From positions 1-64,000 of the forward strand of contig JAIOPP010000163.1 of NCBI GenBank assembly GCA_021413845.1: 64,000 bases of DNA, written 5' to 3'. This DNA comes from Planctomycetia bacterium (GTDB lineage: Bacteria > Planctomycetota > Planctomycetia > Pirellulales > PNKZ01). Positions 1 through 10,477 of this stretch are shown here, piece by piece; position 1 is the stretch's first letter; every line of letters begins with the position of its first letter. Under the pieces are notes generated by a model. That model saw nothing but the letters and a program-made list of their open reading frames with translations. It did no database searches and was not told the origin of the DNA. The position numbers and the translations under genes are program-made.

Positions 1-3000
1 CACCGGCCTTGGTGAAGGCGGCGAGGCCCACCTGCGGCCCGCCGGTGAGATTGGCCGAGACGTCGAGGTCGATCGTCGCGGCGGAGGACTGGAGGGAGGA
101 GTAGAGGCTGTCGCCGATCGTAAAGTTACGGGCGAGAGTGACGGCGTAGCTTCCCAAATCCAGTCGTCCCGCGATCGTCGCTTGCCCCGCGTCGTTCGCC
201 GCATTGAACGTCAAACCACCGCCGCTGAGGAAGAGGGTGCCGGTACCGGTGTTGATGCTCGCCGCGCCATTCGCACCGTAGCCGCCGCCGAGGGTCAAGG
301 CACCCGTGACGCCCGAGGCGACGTTCGCGAGAGTCAAGCTGCCCCCCGCTCCGGTATTGACCAAGCTCCCGGCGGAGATCGTCAACGAGCCGACCGCGTT
401 GTTGAATCCGCCTAAGTCCAAGACGGCCGAGGGATTGTTGACGGTCAGCGGTCCGGCAAACAAGGCCGGAGCTGAGTTGCCGGCATAGACCGTGTTGTCG
501 GCCCCGAACGCGAGGGTTCCTTCATTGACGAAGATGGCCGACGCCGAAGTGCTGGGGAACGTGCTCGGCGCGGACAGGATCAGCTTACCGCTGCCGGACT
601 TATTGATGACCGTCGCGACCGTCGCGCCGGTGGGGGAGACACCGCTGATCGGCGCGCTGACCGTCAAGACTCCCGAGCCGTTCACGAAGAAGTTCAGACC
701 GTTCGCAGCCGCCAAGCTGCCGACTCCCGTCGAACGCTTGATCTCGAAGTCGTCCGACCCGTTCAACATGATGCCGCCGGCCGTAATGGTGAGCGTGTTC
801 GTGCCGAGCTCGAGGAACTTGCCCGCCCCTGAGCTTTCGATCCGCAGCGTGTTGATCGTCGTGTTCTGGAACAGCGAGTTGTTCACCGTGGCCCCGGTGA
901 ACTTGGTATCGAAGGTCGTCTGCAGGGCCAGGGCATCGAACCCGATCGTATTCGCATCGAGCACGGCCGAGACCCCGTTAGCCGCGTCGTAGGTGGCGAA
1001 GGTGGTGACGCCGCCCGTGGTGACCGTCATGTAGCCGATGGTGCCGATGGCTTGTCCCATGAACAGCAACCGGGGATTCGCCCCGGCGCTGCCGAGCGTC
1101 CCCAAGCCGGAGGTCGTCACGTTCAACGTGCCGCCGGTGCCGGTGCGGGCGACGGCCCCGTTAAAGGAGAGTTGCAGCGACGAGCCGGCTCCGGCGCCGT
1201 TGACGAGATTAATCGTCGAAGCGCCTCCGGCGAGGGTCAGCAGGCCGAGTTGTTCGCCCGAGGCCGCTGTAGAGAAGCCGTCGATCCGGAAGGTCCCCCC
1301 TTGAAGCGTCATCGGGAGCGTGGCGGCGAGGCGGTCGGTATTGTTCGTGCCCGAATTGTCCAAGCGCAAAATGCCGCCCGGATTGACCGTCACCCCCGCC
1401 GCCGCAACCGTCGGCAGGACGCCTAAGCCGCTGAGAGTCAACGTCCCTTGATTGACGTTGATCGCCCCGGTGAAGGTGTTTTGGTTGCCGGTGATCGAGA
1501 CGGTGCCGGTCCCGGCTTTGTTGAGGGTGAAACCGCCGTGAATGAAGCCGGCGAGCGCCGTGGTACTGTCATCCGTGTTGATCGTCAACGTCCCGGTCGA
1601 GCCGTTGAGCGTCCCCCCGGCATCGACTTGGAGCGACTTCAGCATTTGCGGTTGTGCCAACAAATACAGAGCGCCGCCGTTGCTCACCGTCACGGCGGTC
1701 GTGAGCGGCAACGCATGCGCAGCGCTGATCATCAACATCCCCTGGTTGACGGTCGTCGTCCCGGTCCACGAGTTGCTGAACGAATTGTTGCCCAGCGCCA
1801 ACGTTCCGAGACCGGTCTTGAACAAATTGCCCGTCGTCCCCACGAGCGCTCCCAAGAACGCCGCCGGACTGGTTTCATCGGTGCCGATCACCAAGGTACG
1901 ATCGCCGAAAGCCACCTTCCCGACCACGTACGGAACCGTCGGCGAGCCGATGGCTCCGCCCGTAAGCGAGCCGAGGTTGGCCGTCTGCGTGAGCGGCGTC
2001 GAGGGACCGAACGGCAAACCGAGAGTCTGATTGACCGCCGAAAGGTCTAGGGTCGGGTTGACCGGGCCGGTCATCGTATTGATGAAGGAGATCGCCGAAT
2101 TGGCCGACAAAGAAGCGGTCGAGGACAGCTTCAAGGTACCGGCGTTGATCGCCGTCGTGCCGGTGTAAGTGTTCGCCCCCGCCAGGCTCATCACGCCGAC
2201 GCCGAGCTTCGTGATTCCGATGTTGTTGCCGGAGATCACGCCCGTGACGCTCAAGTCGACCGCCGCTCCGCCGAGCCCGGGAACGACCGTGAACGTGCGC
2301 GATGCAGTGCCGAGATTGAGCTTGCCGCTGATGACGGCCGCATTCGTCGAGTAGGAAGTCGCCGTCACGTTGCCGCCGAGGAAGATCGTGCCGGTGGTCG
2401 ACATTCCCAAGCTGCCGCCCATCATGTTCACGGCCGCGGTGTAGAGCGAGCCGCTCGTCCCCGTCACGCTCCCCATCTTCACGGCGTTGAGCGAATCGCG
2501 CCCCGAGAGGATGTTCAACGGGCCGCCGATCGTCTCGGAGAAGCTCTGTAGATTGAACGTGCCGCCGGCGTTGACCGTGATCACCGAGGCCGCGGCGTTG
2601 TTGATCTGCTCGTCGGCATCGAGCCGGACCGTCGCCGCGTTGCCGAAATTGTCGCCGATGACGAGCTGCCCCGTCCCGATCGCCACGCCGCCGGTCGCGC
2701 CGAACACGCCCGTCTTCGCCAACGCCAATGTTCCGGCGTTGACCACGACCGCACCGCTGTTGACGTTCTGCGTCACGAGGCCGCCGCTCAAGCGCATCGT
2801 ACCATCACCGCTCTTGATCAAAATCCCCGCCCCGCTCAGCGACGCCGTGACGTCGAGGTCCACGAGCGCCGTGCCGTCGGCGACGATGAAATTACGCGGG
2901 CCGGCCAAAGCCAACGCCCCGTCGAGGGTCACCATGTTGTTGCCGGTCGTCGTGACGTTATTGATCACCGCCGCCCCAGCTAAGCTGAGGTTCCCCCGCA

Positions 3001-6000
3001 GCGTCAGCGGGCCGTTCGTCGAGTCGAGTTGTAAGACCGTGGTGTTGTTCAGCGGGTTCTGCAGCGACAACAAACCGCTCGTCGGCAGATTAATCGTGCC
3101 GCCGCTGTAGACCAACTTGCCGATCGTTTGCGCGAAGTTATTGAACTCCAACGTCCCGCCCGAGACCGTTACCGTGTTCGGTGCCAAAGTCGGAATCGTT
3201 AGCGTTGTCGCGAGCGGGTTGACCGCAGCGGCAATGTCGAACTGCGCCATGGCGGCGACCCCGAAGGGGATGCTGGTACCGGTGCCGATGGTTTGGTTGG
3301 CGTTCGCGGCCAAGGTGATCGTGTTTCCCACGATATTAGTCACCGTGCTGTTCAACAACGTCGAACCGATGGTGAGACCGGTGGGAACCGAATTCACCGT
3401 CACGGTATTCGTCGAAGTGCTGCTGAGATTGACCGTCACATTCCCGCCGTTCGTCGGAGCCAAGGTCAAGCTCCCCACGCCGAGCCCGTTGGCGACGTTG
3501 AAGCTCAACGTCCCTTGATTGACCGTCGTGAGGCCCGTGTAAGTGCTCGCGACGTTCAGGCGCATCGTTCCCGCCCCGGTCTTGGTGATCGCGGTCTGCG
3601 CGCCGCTCGCGGTCAGGGCACCGTTGAAGTTGAGGTCGATCAAGGCTGGTCCGTTGTCTACGTCGATCGTGCGGGTCAAGCCCGTACCGGTGGAGTTCAA
3701 GTCGATCTGTGCCGCCGCGGCACCGATGATCGACTGGTAAGGTCCGCCGAGTCCTGCGTTCACGGCGAGGGTCGGAGCCAAGATCGTGGTTGGAGCGAGG
3801 AACTTGATGCCGCCGCCGGAAGTGCCCGTGAAGCGAAGCGGAGCGGCGACCGTACCGCCGGTCACCGTCAAGGCGTTGGTGTCGGTCGAAGTCAAAATCA
3901 ACGTTCCCGTGCCGCCGACGCCGGCGCCGGCCGTCGTCGAGACGAGCGTGAGGCTCTTGATCGTTTCATTGACCCCCGCACCGCCCAGAGTCATGACTCC
4001 CGTGGCGTTGAGGTTATTGATCGTCACGTTCATGGCGTCCGCGATCTGCTCCGCGTTCGTCAGCGTCAGCGTGCCGGAAACCACGTTCAGCACGGTGCCG
4101 GGGACGGCGGTGATTCCCGGCGCACGGGCCAGCGTCAGGCCGCCGTTATTCAGCGTCGTCGAGCCGGTATAGTCGTTCGCAAGGCTGCCGCCGAGCGAAC
4201 TCGAACCGAGCGTGGTCACTCCCGCACCCGAGTAGACGACGCCGACGGTGGAAGCCGTGCCGGTGATGAAGCTGTTGAGGAGCAACGTCGAGGCGGTGTT
4301 GTTGACGTAGAGCGGGTTGGCGCCCGCCGTAATGCCGCCGCCGGTGATGGTGTTCGCCGTGCTGGACAACAAACCGCCGCTCGTGAGCGTCAATATCTGG
4401 GCGTTGTCCCGCATCGTCACCGTGGCGGCGCCGGCGAGATTGAGGGAGTTGACCGTTTTCGTCGTGATCGTGTCCGAAGGATTCCCTGTGATTCGGACAT
4501 GGAGTAGAGGATCCGGGACCGTAACGAGGTTCGTCGAACCCGCCGTGTAGGCGACGACCCCGACGTTTGCGGTCGTGCCGTCGTAAGCCGCGAACTCGGT
4601 CGGCGTGGTGGAACCGGCAGAGGCGAGATAGTTCGCTCCGAGGAAGGCCGAGGTGCCGGTCCCGAGGCTGGTGATATACACGTGCGCGGCGCCGGCTCCG
4701 CCACCAAGGTTCGGTGTGATCGATCCGGTGAAGGCGGCCACCGAGGTCGTGCCGGTCAGGCCCGCCAGCGAAGCAAGGGTCAGGTCGACGTTGGCCGCAC
4801 CGGTACGGTTGATATTGAACGTATTGAACCCGCCGAGGAGCGTCACCCCGGCGACGGCTTCCGACACCGGCGTGGCACTCTGATTCGTCAAATTGATCGT
4901 GCCGCCGAGCATCGAGATCGCCACCGCTCCGGTGCCGGTATCCTTCAAACGATCGGCGACGGTCGCCACGGTGTTATCAAGAGTCAACGCACCCCCTTGG
5001 TTTAAGGTGAGGGTCGGCGTGCCGCTCGTCGGCAGCCAAGCACCGGTGCCGACCGTCGCATTCCTGCCGAGCGAGACGGTCGCATTGGTCACGATCATGT
5101 TGCCGTTGAACGTATTCGCCGTGTTGTTCAACGTCAGCACGCCGCCGGCTTGCAACCCGGTGACGTACAAGTTCAAGTTTGACGCGGTCGAGGTGAGCGC
5201 TCCCGAAATATCGAAGCTGCGGGCCGTGGCCGTCAAGGTCGAAGGATCTTGCAGGAAGATCGTCGAGTTCGACACGCCGACCGCGACCGTACCGCTGAAG
5301 ATCGGGTTCGTCGCCGGCGCGCCGACCGCACCCGCCAGAGAACCGCCGTTGAGGGTGATGTTGTTGGCGAAGGTACCGACGACGCTCGCCGAAAGGGCTC
5401 CGCCGTTGATGGACACGGGAGAAGAAGCCGCGGTCAAACCCAAGGCGCCGACGTTACCCAATTGAAGCACGCCGCTGTTGATCGTCCAAGTTCCGTTGTT
5501 CGTGGTCGCCGCACCGCCGAGCACGATGCGACCGAGACCGCTGACGGCGACGTTGGCGGCACCCGCGAAGTTGATGCCGTTGGTAATCGTAAAGACATCG
5601 CTGGTGCCGGAGAGCGCGGCGGTAACAAACGCGATGGAATTGGTGCTGGTCTGAAGGGTAACGCTGGCGCCGGACGCGATGCTGAGACTATTGGCGAACG
5701 TATTGTTGAACCCGGCAGCGGTGCCGGTGCCGCGTAGAGTGCTCCCGCTTGCGAGCGAGATCATACCGGCCGTAGCGACGACGCCGGCGATTTCCAGCGT
5801 CGCACCGGTCTTCACGTTCACCAAGGCTCCCTGGGCGTTAGTCGACCCGCCTAAGGCCAAAATCTGACCGAGCCGGAGCGTGCCGCCGTTCACGTTGATG
5901 ACCGATCCCGCCGCCTCCGCACCGGTGGCGGCGTTCAACAACACCGTGCCCGAGCCTGCGGTGTTGATATCCAACACGCTCGTCCCAGACATCGTCAGAC

Positions 6001-9000
6001 CATTCAGCGTGACTTGCGAATATAGAGCTCCGCCGCCGACGTTGATCACCGAACTGCTCGCTCCCGACGTGCCGTTGATCGTCGCTCCCGCGAACGTCAC
6101 GCCGACGCCGTCGTAGTTGGCGGAGTTGACCGTCAACGTACTGGCCGTGCCCAAGGTGAGAATTCCCGTTCCCAACGTATGCGTGACCGCCGGCGTGCCG
6201 ATGGGCTGCTGATTGGAATAGCCGTTGCCGTAGCCGCTGATGCCGGTGATCCCGTTGAGAATATCGGCCGTAATGGTCAGCGAACTGCTGTTGGCGATCG
6301 TCGTGGTCGTGGTCGTGTAGGCCGTGCTCGCGTTCGTGCTCGCCAACAATTCCAGCGTCGCACCCACGCCGGCGGTGGCGGACGTGTTGACGGACAAAGC
6401 CGTGGTGCCGAAGCTACCGGCCACTAAGCCGCGCAACGTCCCGGCGTTGACCCCCGCCGAGGAGTTCAACGAGGTCGTGCCGCTCATCACGTTGGCCGCC
6501 GTAAGCACCAACATGCCCGGGCCCGTCTTCGTAATGCCGTTTCCGGCGCCGGCGATGATGCCGCTCAGTTGCAAGGTCATCCCCGTCGCGATATTGAGCG
6601 TCGGAGTTCCCGTCAGAGTCGGGATCCCCGCGATGTTGAGCCAGTAGCCGTTGGCCCCCGTCACGTTCAGTTGATTACCGGCGATCGCCAACGCACCGTT
6701 CAAGGTCAGCACGTTGTTGCTCCCCGTGCCGTTGTTCTGCACGTTGATCACCGAAGCCGTCGCTCCGGTAGTGCCGTTGATCGTCAACGTGCCGGTCGCG
6801 TAGGCTTGCGACGTGTTGGCGCGAATGTCGAGCGTGCTGGTCGTACCGAGGGTGATGGGCGCGGTACCGAGCACGGTGTTGAGGTCAAGCGCTTGCAACG
6901 TTCCGGCGCTGACGGTAATCAGACCGGCGCCCGTATTGGGCCCGCTCAACGTCAACATGCCGGCGCCGACTTTCGTCAGGCCTCCCGTGTTCGTCAATAA
7001 TCCGTCGAACGTCGTCGAAGTTGCATTGCCGACCGTCAAGGGAAAGGTTGCCGTCGCGATCGTCACGCGACCCGATCCGGACAGGGACCCGATCGTCTGA
7101 GCCGCGGTGTTGACGGTGAACGTAGCATTGTTATTGACCGTCACGAGCGCGCCGGAGCCGAGCGACGTGGCCGCCGAGGAAGTCACGAAGCCGCGATTGA
7201 TCGTCAAGATATTATTTGCGGTAGTCAAAGCACCGGTGCCGGTGAGCGCCAGGATGCCGCCCCCCTCCTTAACGATCGTGCGCGCGACGCCGCCGTCCGC
7301 CAACGTAGCCAACGTCAACGTCTCCAAGCCCGCCGCTGCATTGACGACGCCGTTGTTGACGATCGTGAACGTCGTGTTCCCCGAAAGCGTGATCGTACGG
7401 GTGAACGTCGCACCGTTGGCGACGTTGACCGCCGACACCGGACCGGCCATCAACGTCAAGCCGGTCGCACCGGCGCCGAACGTCAGATCTTGCAAACCCT
7501 GCACGAAGCCGGAATCGGTCAGAATCGTGGTCGTGCCCACGGCGTTGGCGTTGACGTTCACGGCCAAGTTGCCGCTCGCCGTCGTCGGCGCGAGGCTGAG
7601 CACGCCGGTGCCGTTGAGAATGATGGCTCCGCTGCTCAACGGGTTCGTGGTGCCCGAGGCGGCGACGAGACGCAAAGTGCCCGCACTCACCGTCGTCGTA
7701 CCCGTTCGGCTTGAGGCGGCTCCGCTGAATATCGCGATGCCGGTTCCTATTTTCGTCAACGCGGTGGCATCCGCAGCGAGCGACGCAGTCGAAAAGAGGA
7801 TCTGACCGGTGCCGCCGATGGTCGCGGTGCTGAACGTCACCGCACCCGAGACCGTCGAGGTGCCGGAACCGGAGTTGATCAACGCACCGTTGCTGCCGAC
7901 CCCCGCACCGGCGATCGTCAATGGATCGGCCGTGCTGAAGCCGGCCAAGTCGAGCGTAGCCCCGCTCGTCAGAACCGTCGCACCGCCGACGGCACCCAAA
8001 GCACCGGCACCGGCGAGCTTCAAGGTTCCCGCGGCGACGTTGAACTGACTGGTGTACGTGTTGGCGGCGGCGGTGCCGCCCAGCGTGAACACACCGGTGC
8101 CGTTTTTAGTGATCAAGCCGGAGCCGGTAATTCCTCCCAAGTTCACCCCGCCGAACGCGCTGTCGGTAGCGCCCGACCCGAAGGTCAGGGTAAAGGTACT
8201 CAAGTTGATCGTGCCGATACCGGTGATCGCATTGTTCAAGGCCAGATTGGCCCCCAAGTTCAACACCGCACCCGCCGTGCCGAGATTGACGAGCGCCCCG
8301 GCTACCAGATTACCCGTTGCACCCGTATTCAAAGTCGGAGCGGTCGGGGCGAGAACGCCCGGGGCGAGAATGCCGGCATAACCGATGTTGATAACCGTCG
8401 AAGCCAAGGTCGCGGCGGCACCGAGAGTCAAAGATCCCGAAACGATTCTCGTCTCCCCCGTATAGCCGTTGGCAGCGTTCAAGGTGACCGCCGCGGCGTT
8501 CGTGCCGTTGATGATCAGCCCGACGCTCCCCGTGCCGTTGATCGCCTGGTTGAAGACTTGAGTGCCGGTCGTGTTGTTGCCGAGCGTCAAGGCGTTAGTG
8601 CCGAGATTCACCACGCCGCCGACGGTAAAGATGCTCGTGGAGTTGTTCGTCCAGGTTTGAGGCGCCGCCACGGTGATGGAGAGCGCGTTCGCGCCGAAGC
8701 TGCCGACGGTTGTGGGCTGGGCACCGGTATTGAGCGTGATGCCGGCCGAGCCGAGGCTAAGCACATTCGACGCCCCGTTGCCCGTCAACGCGTAGCCGAA
8801 GCCGCCGTTCGACCCGAAAATCAAACCACTGACGTTGACAGTCGAAGCACTGCCTATCAAGACGGAATATGCAGCCCCCAGCGTAGCTCCGTTGCCGAAC
8901 TGAATGATGTCATTCGAAGTGGCGAGATTCTCGGTCGAATCCAAGGGATTGAAAAAGTTCTGGCTCGTTCCTTGATTCCAATTAAACGCCGAGAGGGGTG

Positions 9001-9901
9001 TGCCGGTCCATTCGGTGACGCGGTTGGTGGGACTGCCGTCCATGTCGAAGATGTAGTTCGCCGCGAACGTATTCGACGGGACGCCGGTGATCATCGTGGC
9101 CCCGATCATCGCGAGCGTCAGCGCCCAGCGACCGGCCTGCCGACGATTGCGCCGCACGACGACCATTTCCGACAACCGCGACGGCAAGGTCGCAATCGCT
9201 CCCGCGAGCCGACGCCAAGCCGCCGGTGAACGAACCGCAGCCACCAAGTAACGCAAAGCAACGACTACGTGCGCGAGCGCTCCGACAAGCACCGACACGC
9301 CGAGCGCCGTCGTCAGCAGCAGCACCTTGAGATGCTCATGAAGCTCGGCGCTCAAAGACGAGAACAAACCGTCGACCCGACCGACGAGACGCTCCAAAGA
9401 AGCCACGGTCTGCGGCCGCGCATCCGGGGCGCGCGCCAAACGACGCGCCACAAAATAACAAACCGCAAACGTCACCGAGAACAACCCGCAACCAAACAAG
9501 AAAACCAACCCTGCCGAAAGCGACGGAGTTTTACTGACGTTCGAAACAGGCAAACGAATCGGCGGAGGAGTGACGGTCAAAGGAATACTAGAGTTAGCCG
9601 TAACTTGCGATGCAGCCGGAGGTTCTAAGAGCAAGACGTTGGGGCTGACTTTCGCCTCGAGCGAAAACACGGACTGAAAGCCGATCGATTGCTCGGCAAA
9701 CGAAGGCTGGAACGGCGACGATGAAAGGTTCATCGCTTCGCGAGGTTTCGCGAATTCGTATGGAATCGCCGGAACTCCGAGCTTCACTTCATCGGCTTGC
9801 GAACTCATGATGAGCCCGCAAGGAGATATCGTGAAAAGAATGCCGAGCAAGACCCGAGCTCCGACGCGAGACCGCGTCGACGAACTTCCGTTTACGTTCA
9901 T
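1..9901 (-). CDS. Giant autotransporter-type beta-strand repeat surface protein (partial, C-terminus beyond window)
   Basis: Reading the minus strand from an ATG at 9901 gives one frame that stays open wherever I translated it, down to position 2 (about 3300 codons). It has no stop, so the C-terminus lies left of the window. From about residue 290 the protein is a long series of Gly/Thr/Asn-rich beta-strand units of the type TGTTTINAGTL and NTYTGTTAINAGTL, the pattern of autotransporter-associated beta strand repeats. These form a beta-helix passenger. The first 280 residues differ: a hydrophobic segment at about 13-31, a Pro-rich stretch, membrane segments at about 129-151 and 191-222, a basic linker, then a second signal-like segment at 257-275 ending NTFA-AN. 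Another in-frame ATG lies at 9922, and Met246 (9166) could start a shorter form with a normal signal peptide. Inferred role: surface adhesin or matrix protein. Whether it ends in a barrel or a sorting signal cannot be seen here. Confidence 0.88.
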   Translation of the reverse strand, partial: MNVNGSSSTRSRVGARVLLGILFTISPCGLIMSSQADEVKLGVPAIPYEFAKPREAMNLSSSPFQPSFAEQSIGFQSVFSLEAKVSPNVLLLEPPAASQVTANSSIPLTVTPPPIRLPVSNVSKTPSLSAGLVFLFGCGLFSVTFAVCYFVARRLARAPDARPQTVASLERLVGRVDGLFSSLSAELHEHLKVLLLTTALGVSVLVGALAHVVVALRYLVAAVRSPAAWRRLAGAIATLPSRLSEMVVVRRNRRQAGRWALTLAMIGATMITGVPSNTFAANYIFDMDGSPTNRVTEWTGTPLSAFNWNQGTSQNFFNPLDSTENLATSNDIIQFGNGATLGAAYSVLIGSASTVNVSGLIFGSNGGFGYALTGNGASNVLSLGSAGITLNTGAQPTTVGSFGANALSITVAAPQTWTNNSTSIFTVGGVVNLGTNALTLGNNTTGTQVFNQAINGTGSVGLIINGTNAAAVTLNAANGYTGETRIVSGSLTLGAAATLASTVINIGYAGILAPGVLAPTAPTLNTGATGNLVAGALVNLGTAGAVLNLGANLALNNAITGIGTINLSTFTLTFGSGATDSAFGGVNLGGITGSGLITKNGTGVFTLGGTAAANTYTSQFNVAAGTLKLAGAGALGAVGGATVLTSGATLDLAGFSTADPLTIAGAGVGSNGALINSGSGTSTVSGAVTFSTATIGGTGQILFSTASLAADATALTKIGTGIAIFSGAASSRTGTTTVSAGTLRLVAASGTTNPLSSGAIILNGTGVLSLAPTTASGNLAVNVNANAVGTTTILTDSGFVQGLQDLTFGAGATGLTLMAGPVSAVNVANGATFTRTITLSGNTTFTIVNNGVVNAAAGLETLTLATLADGGVARTIVKEGGGILALTGTGALTTANNILTINRGFVTSSAATSLGSGALVTVNNNATFTVNTAAQTIGSLSGSGRVTIATATFPLTVGNATSTTFDGLLTNTGGLTKVGAGMLTLSGPNTGAGLITVSAGTLQALDLNTVLGTAPITLGTTSTLDIRANTSQAYATGTLTINGTTGATASVINVQNNGTGSNNVLTLNGALAIAGNQLNVTGANGYWLNIAGIPTLTGTPTLNIATGMTLQLSGIIAGAGNGITKTGPGMLVLTAANVMSGTTSLNSSAGVNAGTLRGLVAGSFGTTALSVNTSATAGVGATLELLASTNASTAYTTTTTTIANSSSLTITADILNGITGISGYGNGYSNQQPIGTPAVTHTLGTGILTLGTASTLTVNSANYDGVGVTFAGATINGTSGASSSVINVGGGALYSQVTLNGLTMSGTSVLDINTAGSGTVLLNAATGAEAAGSVINVNGGTLRLGQILALGGSTNAQGALVNVKTGATLEIAGVVATAGMISLASGSTLRGTGTAAGFNNTFANSLSIASGASVTLQTSTNSIAFVTAALSGTSDVFTITNGINFAGAANVAVSGLGRIVLGGAATTNNGTWTINSGVLQLGNVGALGLTAASSPVSINGGALSASVVGTFANNITLNGGSLAGAVGAPATNPIFSGTVAVGVSNSTIFLQDPSTLTATARSFDISGALTSTASNLNLYVTGLQAGGVLTLNNTANTFNGNMIVTNATVSLGRNATVGTGAWLPTSGTPTLTLNQGGALTLDNTVATVADRLKDTGTGAVAISMLGGTINLTNQSATPVSEAVAGVTLLGGFNTFNINRTGAANVDLTLASLAGLTGTTSVAAFTGSITPNLGGGAGAAHVYITSLGTGTSAFLGANYLASAGSTTPTEFAAYDGTTANVGVVAYTAGSTNLVTVPDPLLHVRITGNPSDTITTKTVNSLNLAGAATVTMRDNAQILTLTSGGLLSSTANTITGGGITAGANPLYVNNTASTLLLNSFITGTASTVGVVYSGAGVTTLGSSSLGGSLANDYTGSTTLNNGGLTLARAPGITAVPGTVLNVVSGTLTLTNAEQIADAMNVTINNLNATGVMTLGGAGVNETIKSLTLVSTTAGAGVGGTGTLILTSTDTNALTVTGGTVAAPLRFTGTSGGGIKFLAPTTILAPTLAVNAGLGGPYQSIIGAAAAQIDLNSTGTGLTRTIDVDNGPALIDLNFNGALTASGAQTAITKTGAGTMRLNVASTYTGLTTVNQGTLSFNVANGLGVGSLTLAPTNGGNVTVNLSSTSTNTVTVNSVPTGLTIGSTLLNSTVTNIVGNTITLAANANQTIGTGTSIPFGVAAMAQFDIAAAVNPLATTLTIPTLAPNTVTVSGGTLEFNNFAQTIGKLVYSGGTINLPTSGLLSLQNPLNNTTVLQLDSTNGPLTLRGNLSLAGAAVINNVTTTGNNMVTLDGALALAGPRNFIVADGTALVDLDVTASLSGAGILIKSGDGTMRLSGGLVTQNVNSGAVVVNAGTLALAKTGVFGATGGVAIGTGQLVIGDNFGNAATVRLDADEQINNAAASVITVNAGGTFNLQSFSETIGGPLNILSGRDSLNAVKMGSVTGTSGSLYTAAVNMMGGSLGMSTTGTIFLGGNVTATSYSTNAAVISGKLNLGTASRTFTVVPGLGGAAVDLSVTGVISGNNIGITKLGVGVMSLAGANTYTGTTAINAGTLKLSSTASLSANSAISFINTMTGPVNPTLDLSAVNQTLGLPFGPSTPLTQTANLGSLTGGAIGSPTVPYVVGKVAFGDRTLVIGTDETSPAAFLGALVGTTGNLFKTGLGTLALGNNSFSNSWTGTTTVNQGMLMISAAHALPLTTAVTVSNGGALYLLAQPQMLKSLQVDAGGTLNGSTGTLTINTDDSTTALAGFIHGGFTLNKAGTGTVSITGNQNTFTGAINVNQGTLTLSGLGVLPTVAAAGVTVNPGGILRLDNSGTNNTDRLAATLPMTLQGGTFRIDGFSTAASGEQLGLLTLAGGASTINLVNGAGAGSSLQLSFNGAVARTGTGGTLNVTTSGLGTLGSAGANPRLLFMGQAIGTIGYMTVTTGGVTTFATYDAANGVSAVLDANTIGFDALALQTTFDTKFTGATVNNSLFQNTTINTLRIESSGAGKFLELGTNTLTITAGGIMLNGSDDFEIKRSTGVGSLAAANGLNFFVNGSGVLTVSAPISGVSPTGATVATVINKSGSGKLILSAPSTFPSTSASAIFVNEGTLAFGADNTVYAGNSAPALFAGPLTVNNPSAVLDLGGFNNAVGSLTISAGSLVNTGAGGSLTLANVASGVTGALTLGGGYGANGAASINTGTGTLFLSGGGLTFNAANDAGQATIAGRLDLGSYAVTLARNFTIGDSLYSSLQSSAATIDLDVSANLTGGPQVGLAAFTKAG

Positions 9902-10470
9902 AAGCTTACCGATTTCAAACATTTCTGAATTCTCAGAACAACGACCTTTAACCCGCCTCTAACCCACCCAAACTTCCGCAATGAGCATGGTGGAAATGGA
10001 ATTTCCAGCGTGACTCATCGGACAACATGTCACTACGTTTAATGCGTTTTATTTGCCCAAATTAACGGGCGCAATTTCGTTTTTTTTGGGAAAAATCCGA
10101 TCTTTCCGAAAAAACGGAGTGCCGATCAAGGCAAATATACCTCGCAAAAACTGCAGTAATTCACCGTGATTGAGAATAAGCGATGCTGGTAATGCCGCAA
10201 GTAATTTAATAAAAAATCGCCGAAAGTCCTTTTGGCACCCCCACTAAGGGCTGCACGGCTGCGCGATTATCCGCAATCTGCGCTTCTTCTACTTCCACCC
10301 CCGTTAGAGGTGCCGGCAGAATATTTAAGCAGACTTCTTGCCGTAAACCGATTTCCGATCAATTTTGCGATTTGTCGATATGGGCAGGCAATGCCGGCAG
10401 CGAAGCAGTTGCGGAAGATTGGGAATGCCGCAGAAAGTCCATGGGATATCTAAGGACGGGATTTCCAGGT
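9902..10470. other. Long non-coding region upstream of the giant surface gene
   Basis: About 570 bases without a convincing gene. The part nearest the giant gene is AT-rich with homopolymer runs, unlike the coding DNA around it. The region should contain the promoter and leader of the giant gene on the minus strand, but I found no clear -35/-10 pair and no good Shine-Dalgarno sequence before either candidate ATG. Two C-rich imperfect palindromes lie at 10234-10254 and 10295-10314. Short open frames here have no recognisable protein features. Confidence 0.6.
10234..10314. repeat. Pair of C-rich imperfect inverted repeats
   Basis: Two related elements share the core CACCCCC followed 5-7 bases later by a G-rich half. 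The first (10234-10254) has GCACCC against GGGCTGC. The second (10295-10314) has CACC against GGTG. They lie about 61 bases apart, close to six helical turns. Spacing and symmetry suggest an operator pair or paired RNA hairpins in the leader of the giant gene. This is inference only. Confidence 0.35.
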
Positions 10471-10477
10471 GTAAAAA

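Noticed and set aside
182-9628. Many plus-strand open frames of 60-400 codons, some Val/Pro/Ala-rich, over the first 9.6 kb
   Set aside because: They are antisense shadows of the giant minus-strand repeat gene; their odd composition mirrors its repeats, and the minus frame continues through all of them.
10234-10260. Possible sigma-54 promoter (TTGGCAC...)
   Set aside because: The GG and GC elements are not at the required 10-base spacing, and no plus-strand gene follows.
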